Origin: M3007 sp031373665
GTDB taxonomy: Bacteria; Bacteroidota; Bacteroidia; Chitinophagales; Saprospiraceae
Assembly: GCA_031373665.1 (NCBI GenBank)
Contig: JANMMZ010000005.1
Span: forward strand, 1-64,000
Reading direction: 5' to 3'
Length of the DNA stretch: 64,000 bases
In this document: piece by piece, positions 35,692-45,859 of the stretch
How positions within the stretch are numbered: position 1 is the stretch's first letter
Layout of the letters: the number at the start of each line of letters is the position of its first letter
Translations under genes and position numbers: made by a program
The notes under the pieces: model-generated
What the model saw: only the letters and a program-made list of their open reading frames with translations
Told to the model about the DNA's origin: nothing
Databases searched by the model: none

Positions 35692-35890
35692 GGGCTATTC
35701 GCTTAAACTGGGGATATTTTATACGTTATTGCTATTTTTTGACATTCTGAACCATAATATATGCAGTATTTCTCTCCTTGAGGAGGACAGGCGGTGAATA
35801 TTTCAGGTGGTAGATACATTGAAATCCAAGTGTTATTTATCCAAATACTACATATATTGTAGTCTTAATCTTTATTCCAGAAACGTTCAA

Positions 35891-35924
35891 ACGTGTGACG
35901 CGTTTAAGTCACTGCGCCACACGT
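35891..35924 (-). terminator. Probable terminator hairpin after the delta-60 gene
   Basis: Arms ACGTGTGACGC and GCGCCACACGT pair with one mismatch around a 12-base loop, 14 bases beyond the stop of the minus-strand delta-60 gene. Only a weak T-run follows. Confidence 0.5.
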
Positions 35925-35937
35925 AGAATCCTATAAT

Positions 35938-38178
35938 CTACACCTTCTCAAAAGTAAAAACACGCGATTGGCCATCTTTTTCCACTCTTAGAAAATAGTG
36001 CCCAACGGGCCAGTGCGTCACATTGATAGTGGCAACAAAACCGATATTTTGCCATAATATACGGCCTTGTGCATCTAACAATTGTAAATTTAATGATTCC
36101 TGCTGCAAATGTGCGGGAATACGAATCGAAACTTGATCTTTGACTGGGTTAGGCGTAAGTAAAATACCCTCTAAGTCGTCAGCATTGTTCTTTGTGGCAC
36201 TGATCCCCGATACAGTTACGACAGAGAAGCAACTGGATGAATTACCTGATGCGTCTGTTACGGTATAATACACCGTTTGTACGCCTATATCATTGGTAGA
36301 GAACTGTGGGGGATTGATCGTGGATGTTACTATACCGCAATTGTCGCTGCTGCCTGCAGCTAATTGGTTGGCGGTAAGGGTATATAACCCCGTATCATCT
36401 ATTGTAATACTGAGTTCAGGGATACATTCCACCAACGGTGCAATTTTATCTAGAATTTGGACATTGATCAAGCACGTACTTGTTCCGCCTTGTCCACTGG
36501 TAGCAGTGAGGGTGAGGGTATGCTCACCAATATCAGAGCAATCAAAAGACATGGTGTCGAGGCTTAAACTGACGATGTCATCAGAGCAGGGAAGCATGGA
36601 ATTAGGAATCCAAAAACTTTCAGGATTAAGCGTCACTGTTCCTGCTGTATCTAGGCTTAAATCGCTAGATTCTACACATACAATGGTAGGGATCTCATCA
36701 AGAAGCCCATTGCAATTGTCGTCGGTGCCGTTACAAAGTTCGGGTACGCCTGGGTTTATGGATGCAATAAGATCATTGCAATCACCTCCAATGGCAATAT
36801 AACCTGACGGTTGGTCCACGGAATATACGGCATCATTACTATTGCCATAATTATCCATATCCATATCATGATACCATGCTGTTGCGTTGGTGGCAGGCAA
36901 CAATCTGGAAATAACCAAATTCTTGTCGCTGCCCGAATTGGCACCACAGACCAGTATCCGATGGTCTGGTAGTACCACAAGATCCTGAACCCAAAGATTG
37001 GTATCACTAGGCATAAAGGGCACTTTGATCTTTTGCCCACCGTTGAAGGTACTATCTACGTCGCCATTTTCCTTAAAACGTATCAAAAAACTTTTGCCTC
37101 CTACAGCAACTCCCTTTACCACAAACCTGTTATCAGGCATTAACCCGCTCATCTTTATGTTATTGTTGTTGATAATATCCTGAAAGATACGTTGCCCATT
37201 ATTGCCAAAACTTGTATCTGAACTTCCGTCAGGGTTAAATCGCGCCAAAAACACGTTAAAATTATTGGCCGCCCCAACCCCTAGTATTTTGCCATTGGGC
37301 AAAATGATAAAATCGTGCAACCTATCGTCGTCGCCACTAATATCTTTCCGGATATAGCCTTGGTTTCCAAATTCCTCGTTGGTATATCCACTAGGATCAA
37401 AACGCGCTAAAAGCATATCATAAGTACTTGATCCTGCATCGTGATTGACGACAGCACCGCCAACCAATATACGATTATCTGGTTGAATACCTACGATATA
37501 GGCAGATTCATCCCATTGATCGGTCTCTGTCCACACGACATCACTTCCTGTGGGAAGGCTACCGTTCGCATTTATTTCTCTAAGCCCAAAATCCTGATAG
37601 TTACCCGAATAAGATTGGTAAAAAAGGATCAATTTTCCATTGGTGGCAGGCAATATATCATACAAAGTTGGGCTATGGCCAATGCCATTGGGTGGCAACG
37701 TTTCTATGATTTCTACTCGTCCATTCGTCCCAAATGTGGGTTCTGGCTGTCCATTATTATCAAATTTTAGGATCACCGACTGGAGGGTATTATTGGAAAA
37801 AGTAGCAAATGAGGTGATGATTTTTCCATCGGCCAAAAGGATCAATTGCCCAAGATCATCGGTATAGGACTGATTGTTATTGATTACTACAGAACCATTG
37901 TCTCCAAAGGCAAAATCGGGAGTGCCGTCTTTTAAAAATCGGGTTAGGAATATTTCCCCTGCCAGCCCACCAAAACTGGCTTTTTGGAAGTATCGTACCA
38001 GTATTTTCTGGTCGGGCTGTACTAACATTTTAGATCGGCCAACTAAAAAATCGCCAGAGCCTGATGAGTCTATCGCAAACCCGTTGTTACCAAAAGTAGT
38101 ATCCAAAAATGCAGATTGAGCGTTGGTGGAAAAAATAATGGCACTGATTAAAAGGAATACATGAATAAAGTTACGCAT
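35938..38178 (-). CDS. Delta-60 repeat / MopE-like / HYR protein with T9SS sorting signal
   Basis: A 746-residue secreted protein with signal peptide (MRNFIHVFLLISAIIFSTNA). Residues about 25-430 are delta-60 repeats ('TFGNNG', 'QPDQKILV', 'FGDNGSVVINN', 'LPNGKILGVG'). Near 440-495 is a MopE-type putative metal-binding repeat ('WYHDMDMDNYGNSND', 'GGDCNDLIASINPGVPELCN', 'GTDDNCNGLLDE') rich in Asp/Asn and Cys. Two HYR-like modules follow with paired Cys ('GTSTCLINVQILDKIAPLVEC', 'YTVTDASGNSSSCFSVVTV'), then a T9SS sorting domain ('LLTPNPVKDQVSIRI'). Likely surface or released adhesin-like; ligand unknown. Confidence 0.88.
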   Translation of the reverse strand: MRNFIHVFLLISAIIFSTNAQSAFLDTTFGNNGFAIDSSGSGDFLVGRSKMLVQPDQKILVRYFQKASFGGLAGEIFLTRFLKDGTPDFAFGDNGSVVINNNQSYTDDLGQLILLADGKIITSFATFSNNTLQSVILKFDNNGQPEPTFGTNGRVEIIETLPPNGIGHSPTLYDILPATNGKLILFYQSYSGNYQDFGLREINANGSLPTGSDVVWTETDQWDESAYIVGIQPDNRILVGGAVVNHDAGSSTYDMLLARFDPSGYTNEEFGNQGYIRKDISGDDDRLHDFIILPNGKILGVGAANNFNVFLARFNPDGSSDTSFGNNGQRIFQDIINNNNIKMSGLMPDNRFVVKGVAVGGKSFLIRFKENGDVDSTFNGGQKIKVPFMPSDTNLWVQDLVVLPDHRILVCGANSGSDKNLVISRLLPATNATAWYHDMDMDNYGNSNDAVYSVDQPSGYIAIGGDCNDLIASINPGVPELCNGTDDNCNGLLDEIPTIVCVESSDLSLDTAGTVTLNPESFWIPNSMLPCSDDIVSLSLDTMSFDCSDIGEHTLTLTATSGQGGTSTCLINVQILDKIAPLVECIPELSITIDDTGLYTLTANQLAAGSSDNCGIVTSTINPPQFSTNDIGVQTVYYTVTDASGNSSSCFSVVTVSGISATKNNADDLEGILLTPNPVKDQVSIRIPAHLQQESLNLQLLDAQGRILWQNIGFVATINVTHWPVGHYFLRVEKDGQSRVFTFEKV

Positions 38179-38321
38179 AGGATAGTGTATTTATAAATTT
38201 TCAATTTGAAGAGTAGCGATGTTATTGTACATAGCATTGATATACATAAGTATGCTGCTATGATTGGTTGGCAGTTATACAACTTATAAATCAATGTCAG
38301 GAAGCGTGACGCAAATTTCTC

Positions 38322-38329
38322 CAAAGGTA
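38322..38329 (-). promoter_or_regulatory. -7 promoter box for the delta-60 gene
   Basis: TACCTTTG on the minus strand, 143 bases before the ATG, which would leave a long leader. Moderate support only. Confidence 0.35.
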
Positions 38330-38482
38330 AGGAAATAGAATGGAAGTCAAATAAAGATACTAATAAGTGATGGGGTTGGATCAATAAGTGATTGGAATGG
38401 AGGAACAGGTGATAGGAGAGGCAGTTTCATAAGCCTGAATTTGAGGTTTTAAAAATTGTAGATAAACTTTTTTGATGGGTTT

Positions 38483-38529
38483 GAGCCGTTAGATTTCGGA
38501 AGTTTGTTAATCTTCCGAAATCTTGGCTC
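38483..38529. repeat. Long inverted repeat in a 495-base gap
   Basis: A perfect 12-base stem (AGATTTCGGAAG / CTTCCGAAATCT) is extended by GAGCC / GGCTC after short bulges, giving about 17 paired bases round a 9-base loop. It lies in the gap 38179-38673 between two minus-strand genes. No T-run follows on either strand, so it may be an RNA processing signal, weak terminator or small mobile-repeat relic. The rest of the gap shows only the promoter box at 38322. Confidence 0.65.
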
Positions 38530-38673
38530 GATCTCAAATATACATTGGCAATGTTTTGCTAAAACAGGAGTTTTGACTTATGATAAAGCCTCCGTCTGTG
38601 GTACACCTGTCTAGGTGCATTTACAGAGATATGCCACACCTCATAAATATATCATTTAACACAAAGAAAAGCA

Positions 38674-41600
38674 TCAATCCTTCAAAACTGGCCACCGACC
38701 CGGTGTATAAGGTGCCCCCTTCAGATCCAATGCTTTTTCCAGATCACTGATACGTCCTTCTATACTTTTCAGATCATTGATGATCGGTTTCAACTGCTTT
38801 ACAGCGATGCGGTAGTTTTCTTTAAATGTTTCTGTGGGCGCAGAAGTATGACTCCACATAGCATCTTGAACCAAGGAAGCACGACCACTCACCGAAGGAG
38901 CCGTTTCAAATTCGCGACGGCTCAGCGAAGCATCCCCGTTGAGGTTCGTATTAATGGCATTCATTTGTTGTTCTAAATCATAAATTTGCTTGATAAAGTC
39001 ACCCGATTGGGCAGGCATATCCTGTACCGCCAATTTCAGATTGGATAGGTTCGATGACAATTCGGAACGAATCCCATTGGTAGCACTGACGGCTTTGCGA
39101 AGGCTTGAAACCTTCTTGCAGAAGGCATCATAAGCGGCGACATCGGTGGCAGGTAAGGTGACATTATTGAGTGATTTGGTCAAAAACGAAACAGGCTCCG
39201 TCATTTTGGTTAAAATCCCATCTTCAAACTTACTCAACGTCACGGTATATTTACCCGGCATGGCCAAATGGCCTTTCTCTTCATCGCCAAACAGTTGGTC
39301 GGCCGTAGGCTTGTACCGACCTTGGACAGGGGCTGGGTTGTTGTGCCTAAAATCCCATACAAGCCGTTGCAATCCTTTTTTGACGGGCTCTTTTATGTGG
39401 CGCACTACATCGCCCGACTCATCGGCTATAGTGAACAAAAAATATGGTTCAGGCTGTTGATCCTCTTTACGAAGGTCGTCTATAGCGGGGTATAAAACGG
39501 GTTCTTTTTTCTCCGCTTTTGCTTTTTCATCGGCCTGACGCTTGGCTTTTAGGGTTTTGACCTCCTCTTTTACATAATACGTGAACACCGCGCCCACAGG
39601 TGGGTTGGAAGCCGCATAGTGGCTACTACCAAGGTGGCCTTTATCGCGCAATCCTAACGGTTTGGCGGGTACAAATACCAAAGCCTCTTTGATGGGTAGT
39701 ATGGTGGCCGCTTGATCTAGGGTCTCCTTTTTGAGGTTGCGCAAAGGAGAATAATCGTCTAAGATATAAAAACCACGCCCAAAAGTACCTAAAACAAGGT
39801 CGTTTTCGCGACGTTGTATCTCAATGTCGCGCACCGCAATGGTCGGCAATCCTGATTTTAGTTGAACCCAGTTTTCGCCGCCATCATTGCTAAAAAATGC
39901 TCCAAATTCAGTGCCACAGAACAACAAATTGGGATCAATATGATCTTCTGCAATCGTATAAACGCTACCGCGCTCTGGCAGGGTGGCGTGGATGGGTTTC
40001 CAAGTCTTGCCAGCATCGGTAGTTTTAAACAAATAAGGCTTGAAATCGCCATAACGATGGTGGTTAAAGCAAACGTAGGCCATTTCTTTTTGGTGCTGAG
40101 ATGCCACCACTTGATGCACGTAAGAGCGGTCGGGTGCACTGGGTATTTGGCCTATTTTTTCCCAAGTTTGACCCCCATTGCGGGTTACTTGTACCAATCC
40201 ATCGTCGGTGCCAGCCCAAAGCATATTTTCATCCAAGGCACTTTCTGAAAGGGAAGTCAATTGGCCATAAATGTCGGTAGATCCATTTTTGGCGATGGCA
40301 TCTACACTCCAGACCTTGCCCATTACCTCCAATTTGTTTCTGTCAATACCCCGTGTCAGATCAGGGCTAATGGCACGCCAAGTATTGCCTTGATCGTCGG
40401 TGCGAAACACTTTATTGGCTCCAAAGTAAAGCCTTGTATTGGAAAAACGAGAAATAGTCAATGGAGCGTCCCAGTTCCAACGCAATGCTGGTTCGCCTTC
40501 ACCTTCTTGGGGCTTGATGAATACATCTTGGCCGCTTTTACGGTCAAAGCGCACCAATCCGCCGTATTGGCTTTGAGCATAAATGATGTCGGGATTGCTT
40601 TGATCCACTTGTGTTTCAAATCCATCACCGGTGCTGGTTACATACCATTCGGAGTTAGGGATTCCATTAGCACTATTGTTGCGGCTAGGCCCTCCAAGGC
40701 TTAGATTGTCTTGTGTGCCACCGTGAACGTGATAAAATGGGAGTGCATTATCTGTAGAGACCTTATAAAACTGAGTCACAGGAAGGTTAGCCTTATAATC
40801 CCAAGTTTTAGCAAAATCAAAAGACTCATAAATGCCGCCGTCGCAGCCCACCAGCAAATGGTCAGGATTGGCAGGGTTGACCCAGATACAGTGGTTGTCA
40901 ATGTGTTTGTTGATTTCGCCGAGGTTGCGAGTGGTTCGACCTCCGTCATCGCTTACTTTGTAGTAGGTATCGGTGATGAATATACGGTCTTTGTTGACTG
41001 GATCGCAGTTGAGTTCTTGATAATAGTTGCCACTGGTAGCGGCACCGCTCATTTTTTCCCAACTCACTCCGCGATCGGTAGAGCGGTATATACCGCCTTT
41101 GCCTTCGGGGGCTTCTACTACGGCATATACATAATCGGGATTGACGGGCGATACATCTATCCCGATTCGGCCGAGTTCGCCACTCGGCAATCCACCTTCT
41201 AGTTTTTTCCAAGTGGTGCCACCATCCATCGTTTTATAAACACCCGATTCAGGGCCTCCACCAATGTAGGTAAATACCTTGCGCTGCCGCTGGTGGAAGG
41301 CAGCATAGAGCACTTTTGGATTGCGCGGATCCATAATAAGGTTGTTGCAGCCAGTATAGGCACTGATGGATTTGACACAAGTCCAGGTTTCGCCCCCGTC
41401 GGTGCTCTTATATACGCCACGGTCGCCGCCATCGCTCCAAACAGGGCCGTAAGCACCTACCCAGATGATATTGGGATCGCTGGGATCCACGACGACATTG
41501 GAAATATGTTCGGAGGCTTTTAAGCCCATGTTTTTCCATGTTTTGCCGCCATTTTCGCTTTTATAAACCCCATCGCCGTAGGCTACCGAACGTTGGTTGT

Positions 41601-41970
41601 TGTTTTCGCCGGAACCCACCCAGACGACATTGGGATTGGTTGGATCTAAGACCACACAACCAATGGAATATGATCCTTGACCGTCAAAAATGGGATTGAA
41701 AGTAGTGCCAGCATTGGTAGTTTTCCAAACACCTCCCGAAGAAGAGGCTACGTAGTATTCGGTAATCTTTTTTGGATTGACCGCAAAATCAGAAATACGG
41801 CCAGAAGTGACCGCTGGGCCTATGCTGCGAAATGCTAGACTTCCATAAGTGGCGGATTGTTGCAAGAGCGGTTTTTCAGGCTTTTTTTCGGTTTCTTTTT
41901 TGTCCTTTTGAGCCAGAACCAAGAGCGGAGCGATACCCAAAATCAGGAGTAAAGTTGATAATTTATTCAT
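38674..41970 (-). CDS. Large VPS10/BNR propeller (glycosyl-hydrolase-like) exported protein
   Basis: A 1098-residue protein with signal peptide (MNKLSTLLLILGIAPLLVLA). About 40-740 consists of VPS10/BNR propeller repeats: 'GGVWKTTNAGTTFNPIFDG', 'GVYKSENGGKTWKNMG', 'GIYRSTDRGVSWEKMSG', 'AFFSNDGGENWVQLKSG'. A basic, Lys/Glu-rich stretch (about 790-815) leads to a C-terminal module with 'GLQRLVWDFRHNNPAPVQGR' and 'MPGKYTVTLSKFEDG', then a helical end. No T9SS sorting domain, unlike its relative at 32979-35603. Often annotated as a glycosyl hydrolase, but I see no catalytic residues that prove it. Confidence 0.88.
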   Translation of the reverse strand: MNKLSTLLLILGIAPLLVLAQKDKKETEKKPEKPLLQQSATYGSLAFRSIGPAVTSGRISDFAVNPKKITEYYVASSSGGVWKTTNAGTTFNPIFDGQGSYSIGCVVLDPTNPNVVWVGSGENNNQRSVAYGDGVYKSENGGKTWKNMGLKASEHISNVVVDPSDPNIIWVGAYGPVWSDGGDRGVYKSTDGGETWTCVKSISAYTGCNNLIMDPRNPKVLYAAFHQRQRKVFTYIGGGPESGVYKTMDGGTTWKKLEGGLPSGELGRIGIDVSPVNPDYVYAVVEAPEGKGGIYRSTDRGVSWEKMSGAATSGNYYQELNCDPVNKDRIFITDTYYKVSDDGGRTTRNLGEINKHIDNHCIWVNPANPDHLLVGCDGGIYESFDFAKTWDYKANLPVTQFYKVSTDNALPFYHVHGGTQDNLSLGGPSRNNSANGIPNSEWYVTSTGDGFETQVDQSNPDIIYAQSQYGGLVRFDRKSGQDVFIKPQEGEGEPALRWNWDAPLTISRFSNTRLYFGANKVFRTDDQGNTWRAISPDLTRGIDRNKLEVMGKVWSVDAIAKNGSTDIYGQLTSLSESALDENMLWAGTDDGLVQVTRNGGQTWEKIGQIPSAPDRSYVHQVVASQHQKEMAYVCFNHHRYGDFKPYLFKTTDAGKTWKPIHATLPERGSVYTIAEDHIDPNLLFCGTEFGAFFSNDGGENWVQLKSGLPTIAVRDIEIQRRENDLVLGTFGRGFYILDDYSPLRNLKKETLDQAATILPIKEALVFVPAKPLGLRDKGHLGSSHYAASNPPVGAVFTYYVKEEVKTLKAKRQADEKAKAEKKEPVLYPAIDDLRKEDQQPEPYFLFTIADESGDVVRHIKEPVKKGLQRLVWDFRHNNPAPVQGRYKPTADQLFGDEEKGHLAMPGKYTVTLSKFEDGILTKMTEPVSFLTKSLNNVTLPATDVAAYDAFCKKVSSLRKAVSATNGIRSELSSNLSNLKLAVQDMPAQSGDFIKQIYDLEQQMNAINTNLNGDASLSRREFETAPSVSGRASLVQDAMWSHTSAPTETFKENYRIAVKQLKPIINDLKSIEGRISDLEKALDLKGAPYTPGRWPVLKD

Positions 41971-42102
41971 AATTATAAGATTGTGTGAATATTGATCGCG
42001 AAAAATAAGGCCATTGTAACCAAATCAGGTTAATTTTTCGGCATAAGTAAGGTTTTAAGAACTTATGGTCAAAATATGTCTCTAAAATGAGCAGTAACTG
42101 TG

Positions 42103-42110
42103 TACATTTG
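42103..42110 (+). promoter_or_regulatory. -7 promoter box for the TerB-like/RND operon
   Basis: TACATTTG, 27 bases upstream of the ATG at 42138. Confidence 0.5.
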
Positions 42111-42137
42111 CGCATATTTTATCTATTTTAGCACAAA

Positions 42138-42629
42138 ATGAAGGTATTTGAACAACTTAGTGCCGTAGAGCTGCAACAACTACTGGATGCCTCAGCCTTG
42201 GTAACCATATTGATCGGTGCAGCCGATGGAGAATTGGACAGTGAAGAGCGAATATGGTCGGAGCGGCTGATGCACTCGCGCACATATAATAAGACCAAGG
42301 AACTGAATAACTTCAATACCCTTGTGGCAGAGCAATTTTGGGTGAAACTCAACGCTTATATGAGTGATTTATCACTGGATAAAGATACTCGCCAAGCGCA
42401 AATCACCGAGCGGCTTGCCGCTCTTAATCCGATACTTGCTAAACTAGAGGTGCGAATAGGTGCTGGTATATACAAAGGCTTACTGGGTCTAGCCCAAGAA
42501 ACTGCCAAATCGTCGGGTGGTTTTTTACGGATAGGTGCCATTGGCGCAGAAGAATCAAAATGGGTAAAACTATCCATGATTGAGCCCATTATTGCCCCGA
42601 AAGAGGAATCTGTAGAAACTGAAGACTAG
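42138..42629 (+). CDS. TerB-like helical protein
   Basis: 163 residues, soluble and mostly helical. 'LVTILIGAADGELDSEERIW' has the Asp-Gly-Glu-x-Asp-x-x-Glu pattern of TerB-like domains, which bind metal and appear in membrane-stress contexts. I do not recognise the C-terminal half. It ends 3 bases before the RND permease start, so the two are one transcription unit; it may regulate or accompany the pump. Confidence 0.6.
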   Translation: MKVFEQLSAVELQQLLDASALVTILIGAADGELDSEERIWSERLMHSRTYNKTKELNNFNTLVAEQFWVKLNAYMSDLSLDKDTRQAQITERLAALNPILAKLEVRIGAGIYKGLLGLAQETAKSSGGFLRIGAIGAEESKWVKLSMIEPIIAPKEESVETED

Positions 42630-42632
42630 CCC

Positions 42633-45600
42633 GTGAACCTTACCGAAATATCCATTCGCCGCCCGTCACTGATCATCGTCATATTTGCCGTATTGTCATT
42701 TATGGGGGTGGCAGCATATTTCAACTTACCCATCGAATTAGTACCCAAGTTTAATCCGCCAGTCGTAACGATCAGTGCCATCTACCCCGGAGCATCGCCG
42801 TCGGAGGTGGAAAACTCGGTAAGCAAGCCCATCGAAGATGTAGTTTCTTCATTGGAGGGTATAGAACAAATACAGATTGGCTCTTTTGAAAGTTCCTGTT
42901 TTGTGGCACTTGAAATGAACCAAGCCATAGATTTGGACAGGGCAGTACCAGAGATCCAGCGAAAAATAAACCAAATATTGCCCAATATGCCCAAGGAGGT
43001 GCGGCCTCCAGTGGTTAATAAATTTGCCTTAGACGAGTTGCCTATTCTAAGGCTTGCCGTGTCTGGAAATATTAGTGGAACAGCCTTTTATGATTTAATA
43101 AAAAACCGAATATCTCCCGATATTGCGCGGGTAAAAGGAGTATCACAAGTCAGCATACTCGGCGGAGAAGAACGCGAAATAAGAATCAATATAAACAGCG
43201 ATCGCATAGAGCAATATGGGCTTTCGCTCCTACAAGTGACTCAGGCGGTCCAAATGGCCAATCTTGATTTCCCAACTGGTAAAGTTACAAATGAAGACAA
43301 CTCTGTGCGGATACGGTTGGCTGGAAAATTTTTATCGCTTGATGATATTCGCAACCTAGTCGTGGGCAAAAGTCGGTTTGGGTCTTCTATTTTTTTAAAA
43401 GATATTGCTGAAATTCAAGATGGCGTCCGCGATAGAGAGATTATATGCCGCACGGGCGGTACGCCGTCTATGGGTCTTACGATTAGAAAACAAGGTGATG
43501 CCAATGCTGTAGAAATGGCCGATTTAGTGTTAGCCAAGTTGAAAGACTTAGAAAAACTGTATGCCAACGAAGGTCTGCATTTTCAAGTAGTAGCCAATAG
43601 TAGCCAATTCACAAAAGAATCAACGGATGCAGTGATCCATGACCTGTTCATTGCCATTATATTAGTAGCCTTGGTCATGTTATTGTTTTTGCACAGCCTG
43701 CGCAATGCACTGATTGTATTGGTCTCCATACCGACCTCTATCGTTAGTACTTTCGTGATGATGAAACTCTGTGGATATTCGCTCAATATGATGTCGCTAT
43801 TGGGCTTGTCTTTGGCCATCGGTATCTTGGTGGACGATGCCATTGTGGTCATTGAAAACATATACCGACACCTCGAAATGGGTAAAGACAAGGTGCAGGC
43901 CAGTTATGATGGCCGCCAAGAAATTGGGTTCACTGCCATCAGTATTACGTTGGTGGATGTGGTTGTTTTTTTGCCCATCGTGTTTACGGTTGGTTTAGTA
44001 CCCAACCTACTCCGGCAGTTTTGCATGACAGTATTGACCTCTACCCTTATGTCGCTGTTCGTGTCATTTACACTAGTGCCTTGGCTGACATCACGTATGG
44101 CTAAAACCCACCGTTTTGAAGGCAAAAACATGGGTGGACGCATTATTTTGGCATTTGAGGCTTGGCTTGATCGAGTATCGGATGGGTTTGTCAATATACT
44201 TAAATGGGCTTTGAGTAGCGGTATGACAAGGGCATTTACCATTGTTACGGCGTTGGCCTTATTTGTGGGGTCTTTTTGGTTTGTCACGTCGGGCATGATT
44301 GGCAATGCTTTTTTTGAGCCGGGCGAGCGGGGCGAATTTTTGCTTCAAATAGAAATGTCGAAGAACGCGTCTTTGTTGCAAACCGATGCAGCCACCAAGC
44401 AAGTGGAGGCTTGGCTCTACCAACAACCCGAAGTGGTCAATACCTTCGTAACTGTAGGTACCAACAGCAAATCATTTGGTATAAACGCGCCTTATACGGC
44501 TGAGATTATGGTGTTTTTAACGCCTTTGGGCAAAAAAAGATCGTTAACGACCTTGCTTTTTGCTCGAAAAACTAAAATTTCTTTAGAAGAAATTATTGCA
44601 GGCGCCTCTATCAAAGCCTCGCCGATTGACATATTGGGCTTGTCATTTGCGCCGATTGAAGTAAAACTAAATGGTCCTGACTTAGACAGCCTCTTGATAC
44701 TTTCGGCCAAAGTGCAAAAAATCATGGCAGGTATATCTGGCTGCACAGAAATAGCCCCTACTTTAGAAGGCGGTAACCCCGAAGTAAAAATAGACGTAAA
44801 TCGCCAACGCATGGCCGATTGTGGCTTGACGATGGCACAGGTAGGCTTGACCCTTCAAACGGCATTTAGTGGGAATACCGATGCTAAATACCGCGATGGA
44901 GCCTATGAATATCCAATTCGGGTAGCCTTGGATGCCTTTGATCGGCGCAGCGTGGAAGATATCAAAAACCTGTCGTTTGTCAATCCACTCAATAGTACGG
45001 TATATCTGAGCCAATTTGCCAATGTTACCAATGGTACTGCGCCTACGCGCTTGGAGCGCCGGGACAGGGTGCCATCGGTGATGATTACGGCTCAGGCCAT
45101 CGGCAGGCCCAGCGGATCGGTCAATCGAGAGATCAAAGAGACCTTGAGCCATATAGATTTGCCGCCCGGAACGGTCATCAAATACGGTGGAGACCTGCGC
45201 CGCCAAGAGCAAGGACTTGGATCTATGGGTTTTGCACTTTGGGCCTCACTTTTATTGGTGTATCTAATTATGGTGGCTTTGTACGATAATTGGGTATATC
45301 CTTTCGTAGTATTGTTGTCCATACCGTTATCTTTGATTGGTGCTTTGTTGGCTTTGGCTTTGGCACAAGAAAATATTACAGTATTCACAGGGCTTGGATT
45401 GCTGATGTTGATCGGTTTGGTTGGAAAAAATGCTATCCTGATCGTGGATTTTGCCAATCAACTCAAACGGGAGGGCAAGCCCCTTTATGATGCTTTATTG
45501 GAGGCCACCAAACTCCGATTTAGACCCGTATTGATGACCAATATTGCTATGATTATCGGCTTATTGCCTATAGCCTTGGCCGAAGGTGCTGGCTCTGACT

Positions 45601-45761
45601 GGAAAAATGGCCTTGCTTGGGCTATTATCGGTGGACTGAGTTCCTCTCTTTTACTTTCGCTCATCGTGGTGCCAGTGGTATATTGGCTTTTTGATCAAGT
45701 CATGATCCGCCTTGGGTTAGATGTACAGAAGGAGATAGTTTTAAAGACAAATGATGAATAG
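42633..45761 (+). CDS. RND-family (HAE1-type) efflux permease
   Basis: A 1042-residue inner-membrane pump with a GTG start placed directly before the typical 'MNLTEISIRRPSLIIVIF'. Family features: the first periplasmic domain start 'PGASPSEVENSVSKPIEDVV', 'GLSLAIGILVDDAIVVIENI' with the proton-relay Asp pair in helix 4, and the repeat half 'GLLMLIGLVGKNAILIVDFA'. It exports unknown compounds using the proton gradient. No membrane-fusion protein or outer-membrane channel gene is next to it, so its partners must be encoded elsewhere. Confidence 0.93.
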   Translation: MNLTEISIRRPSLIIVIFAVLSFMGVAAYFNLPIELVPKFNPPVVTISAIYPGASPSEVENSVSKPIEDVVSSLEGIEQIQIGSFESSCFVALEMNQAIDLDRAVPEIQRKINQILPNMPKEVRPPVVNKFALDELPILRLAVSGNISGTAFYDLIKNRISPDIARVKGVSQVSILGGEEREIRININSDRIEQYGLSLLQVTQAVQMANLDFPTGKVTNEDNSVRIRLAGKFLSLDDIRNLVVGKSRFGSSIFLKDIAEIQDGVRDREIICRTGGTPSMGLTIRKQGDANAVEMADLVLAKLKDLEKLYANEGLHFQVVANSSQFTKESTDAVIHDLFIAIILVALVMLLFLHSLRNALIVLVSIPTSIVSTFVMMKLCGYSLNMMSLLGLSLAIGILVDDAIVVIENIYRHLEMGKDKVQASYDGRQEIGFTAISITLVDVVVFLPIVFTVGLVPNLLRQFCMTVLTSTLMSLFVSFTLVPWLTSRMAKTHRFEGKNMGGRIILAFEAWLDRVSDGFVNILKWALSSGMTRAFTIVTALALFVGSFWFVTSGMIGNAFFEPGERGEFLLQIEMSKNASLLQTDAATKQVEAWLYQQPEVVNTFVTVGTNSKSFGINAPYTAEIMVFLTPLGKKRSLTTLLFARKTKISLEEIIAGASIKASPIDILGLSFAPIEVKLNGPDLDSLLILSAKVQKIMAGISGCTEIAPTLEGGNPEVKIDVNRQRMADCGLTMAQVGLTLQTAFSGNTDAKYRDGAYEYPIRVALDAFDRRSVEDIKNLSFVNPLNSTVYLSQFANVTNGTAPTRLERRDRVPSVMITAQAIGRPSGSVNREIKETLSHIDLPPGTVIKYGGDLRRQEQGLGSMGFALWASLLLVYLIMVALYDNWVYPFVVLLSIPLSLIGALLALALAQENITVFTGLGLLMLIGLVGKNAILIVDFANQLKREGKPLYDALLEATKLRFRPVLMTNIAMIIGLLPIALAEGAGSDWKNGLAWAIIGGLSSSLLLSLIVVPVVYWLFDQVMIRLGLDVQKEIVLKTNDE

Positions 45762-45823
45762 CCTGTCTTCGCTAATGTCGGGGAACAGTATTGTACAGTA
45801 TAGTTTATAAATCCAATTAAGCC

Positions 45824-45851
45824 AATCGTATCAATCAATAATCGTATCAAT
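45824..45851. repeat. Direct repeat AATCGTATCAAT upstream of the CPBP gene
   Basis: Two identical 12-base copies at 45824-45835 and 45840-45851, just before the ATG at 45860. Could be an operator half-site pair; no regulator is implied by the context. Confidence 0.4.
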
Positions 45852-45859
45852 TGCATAAT

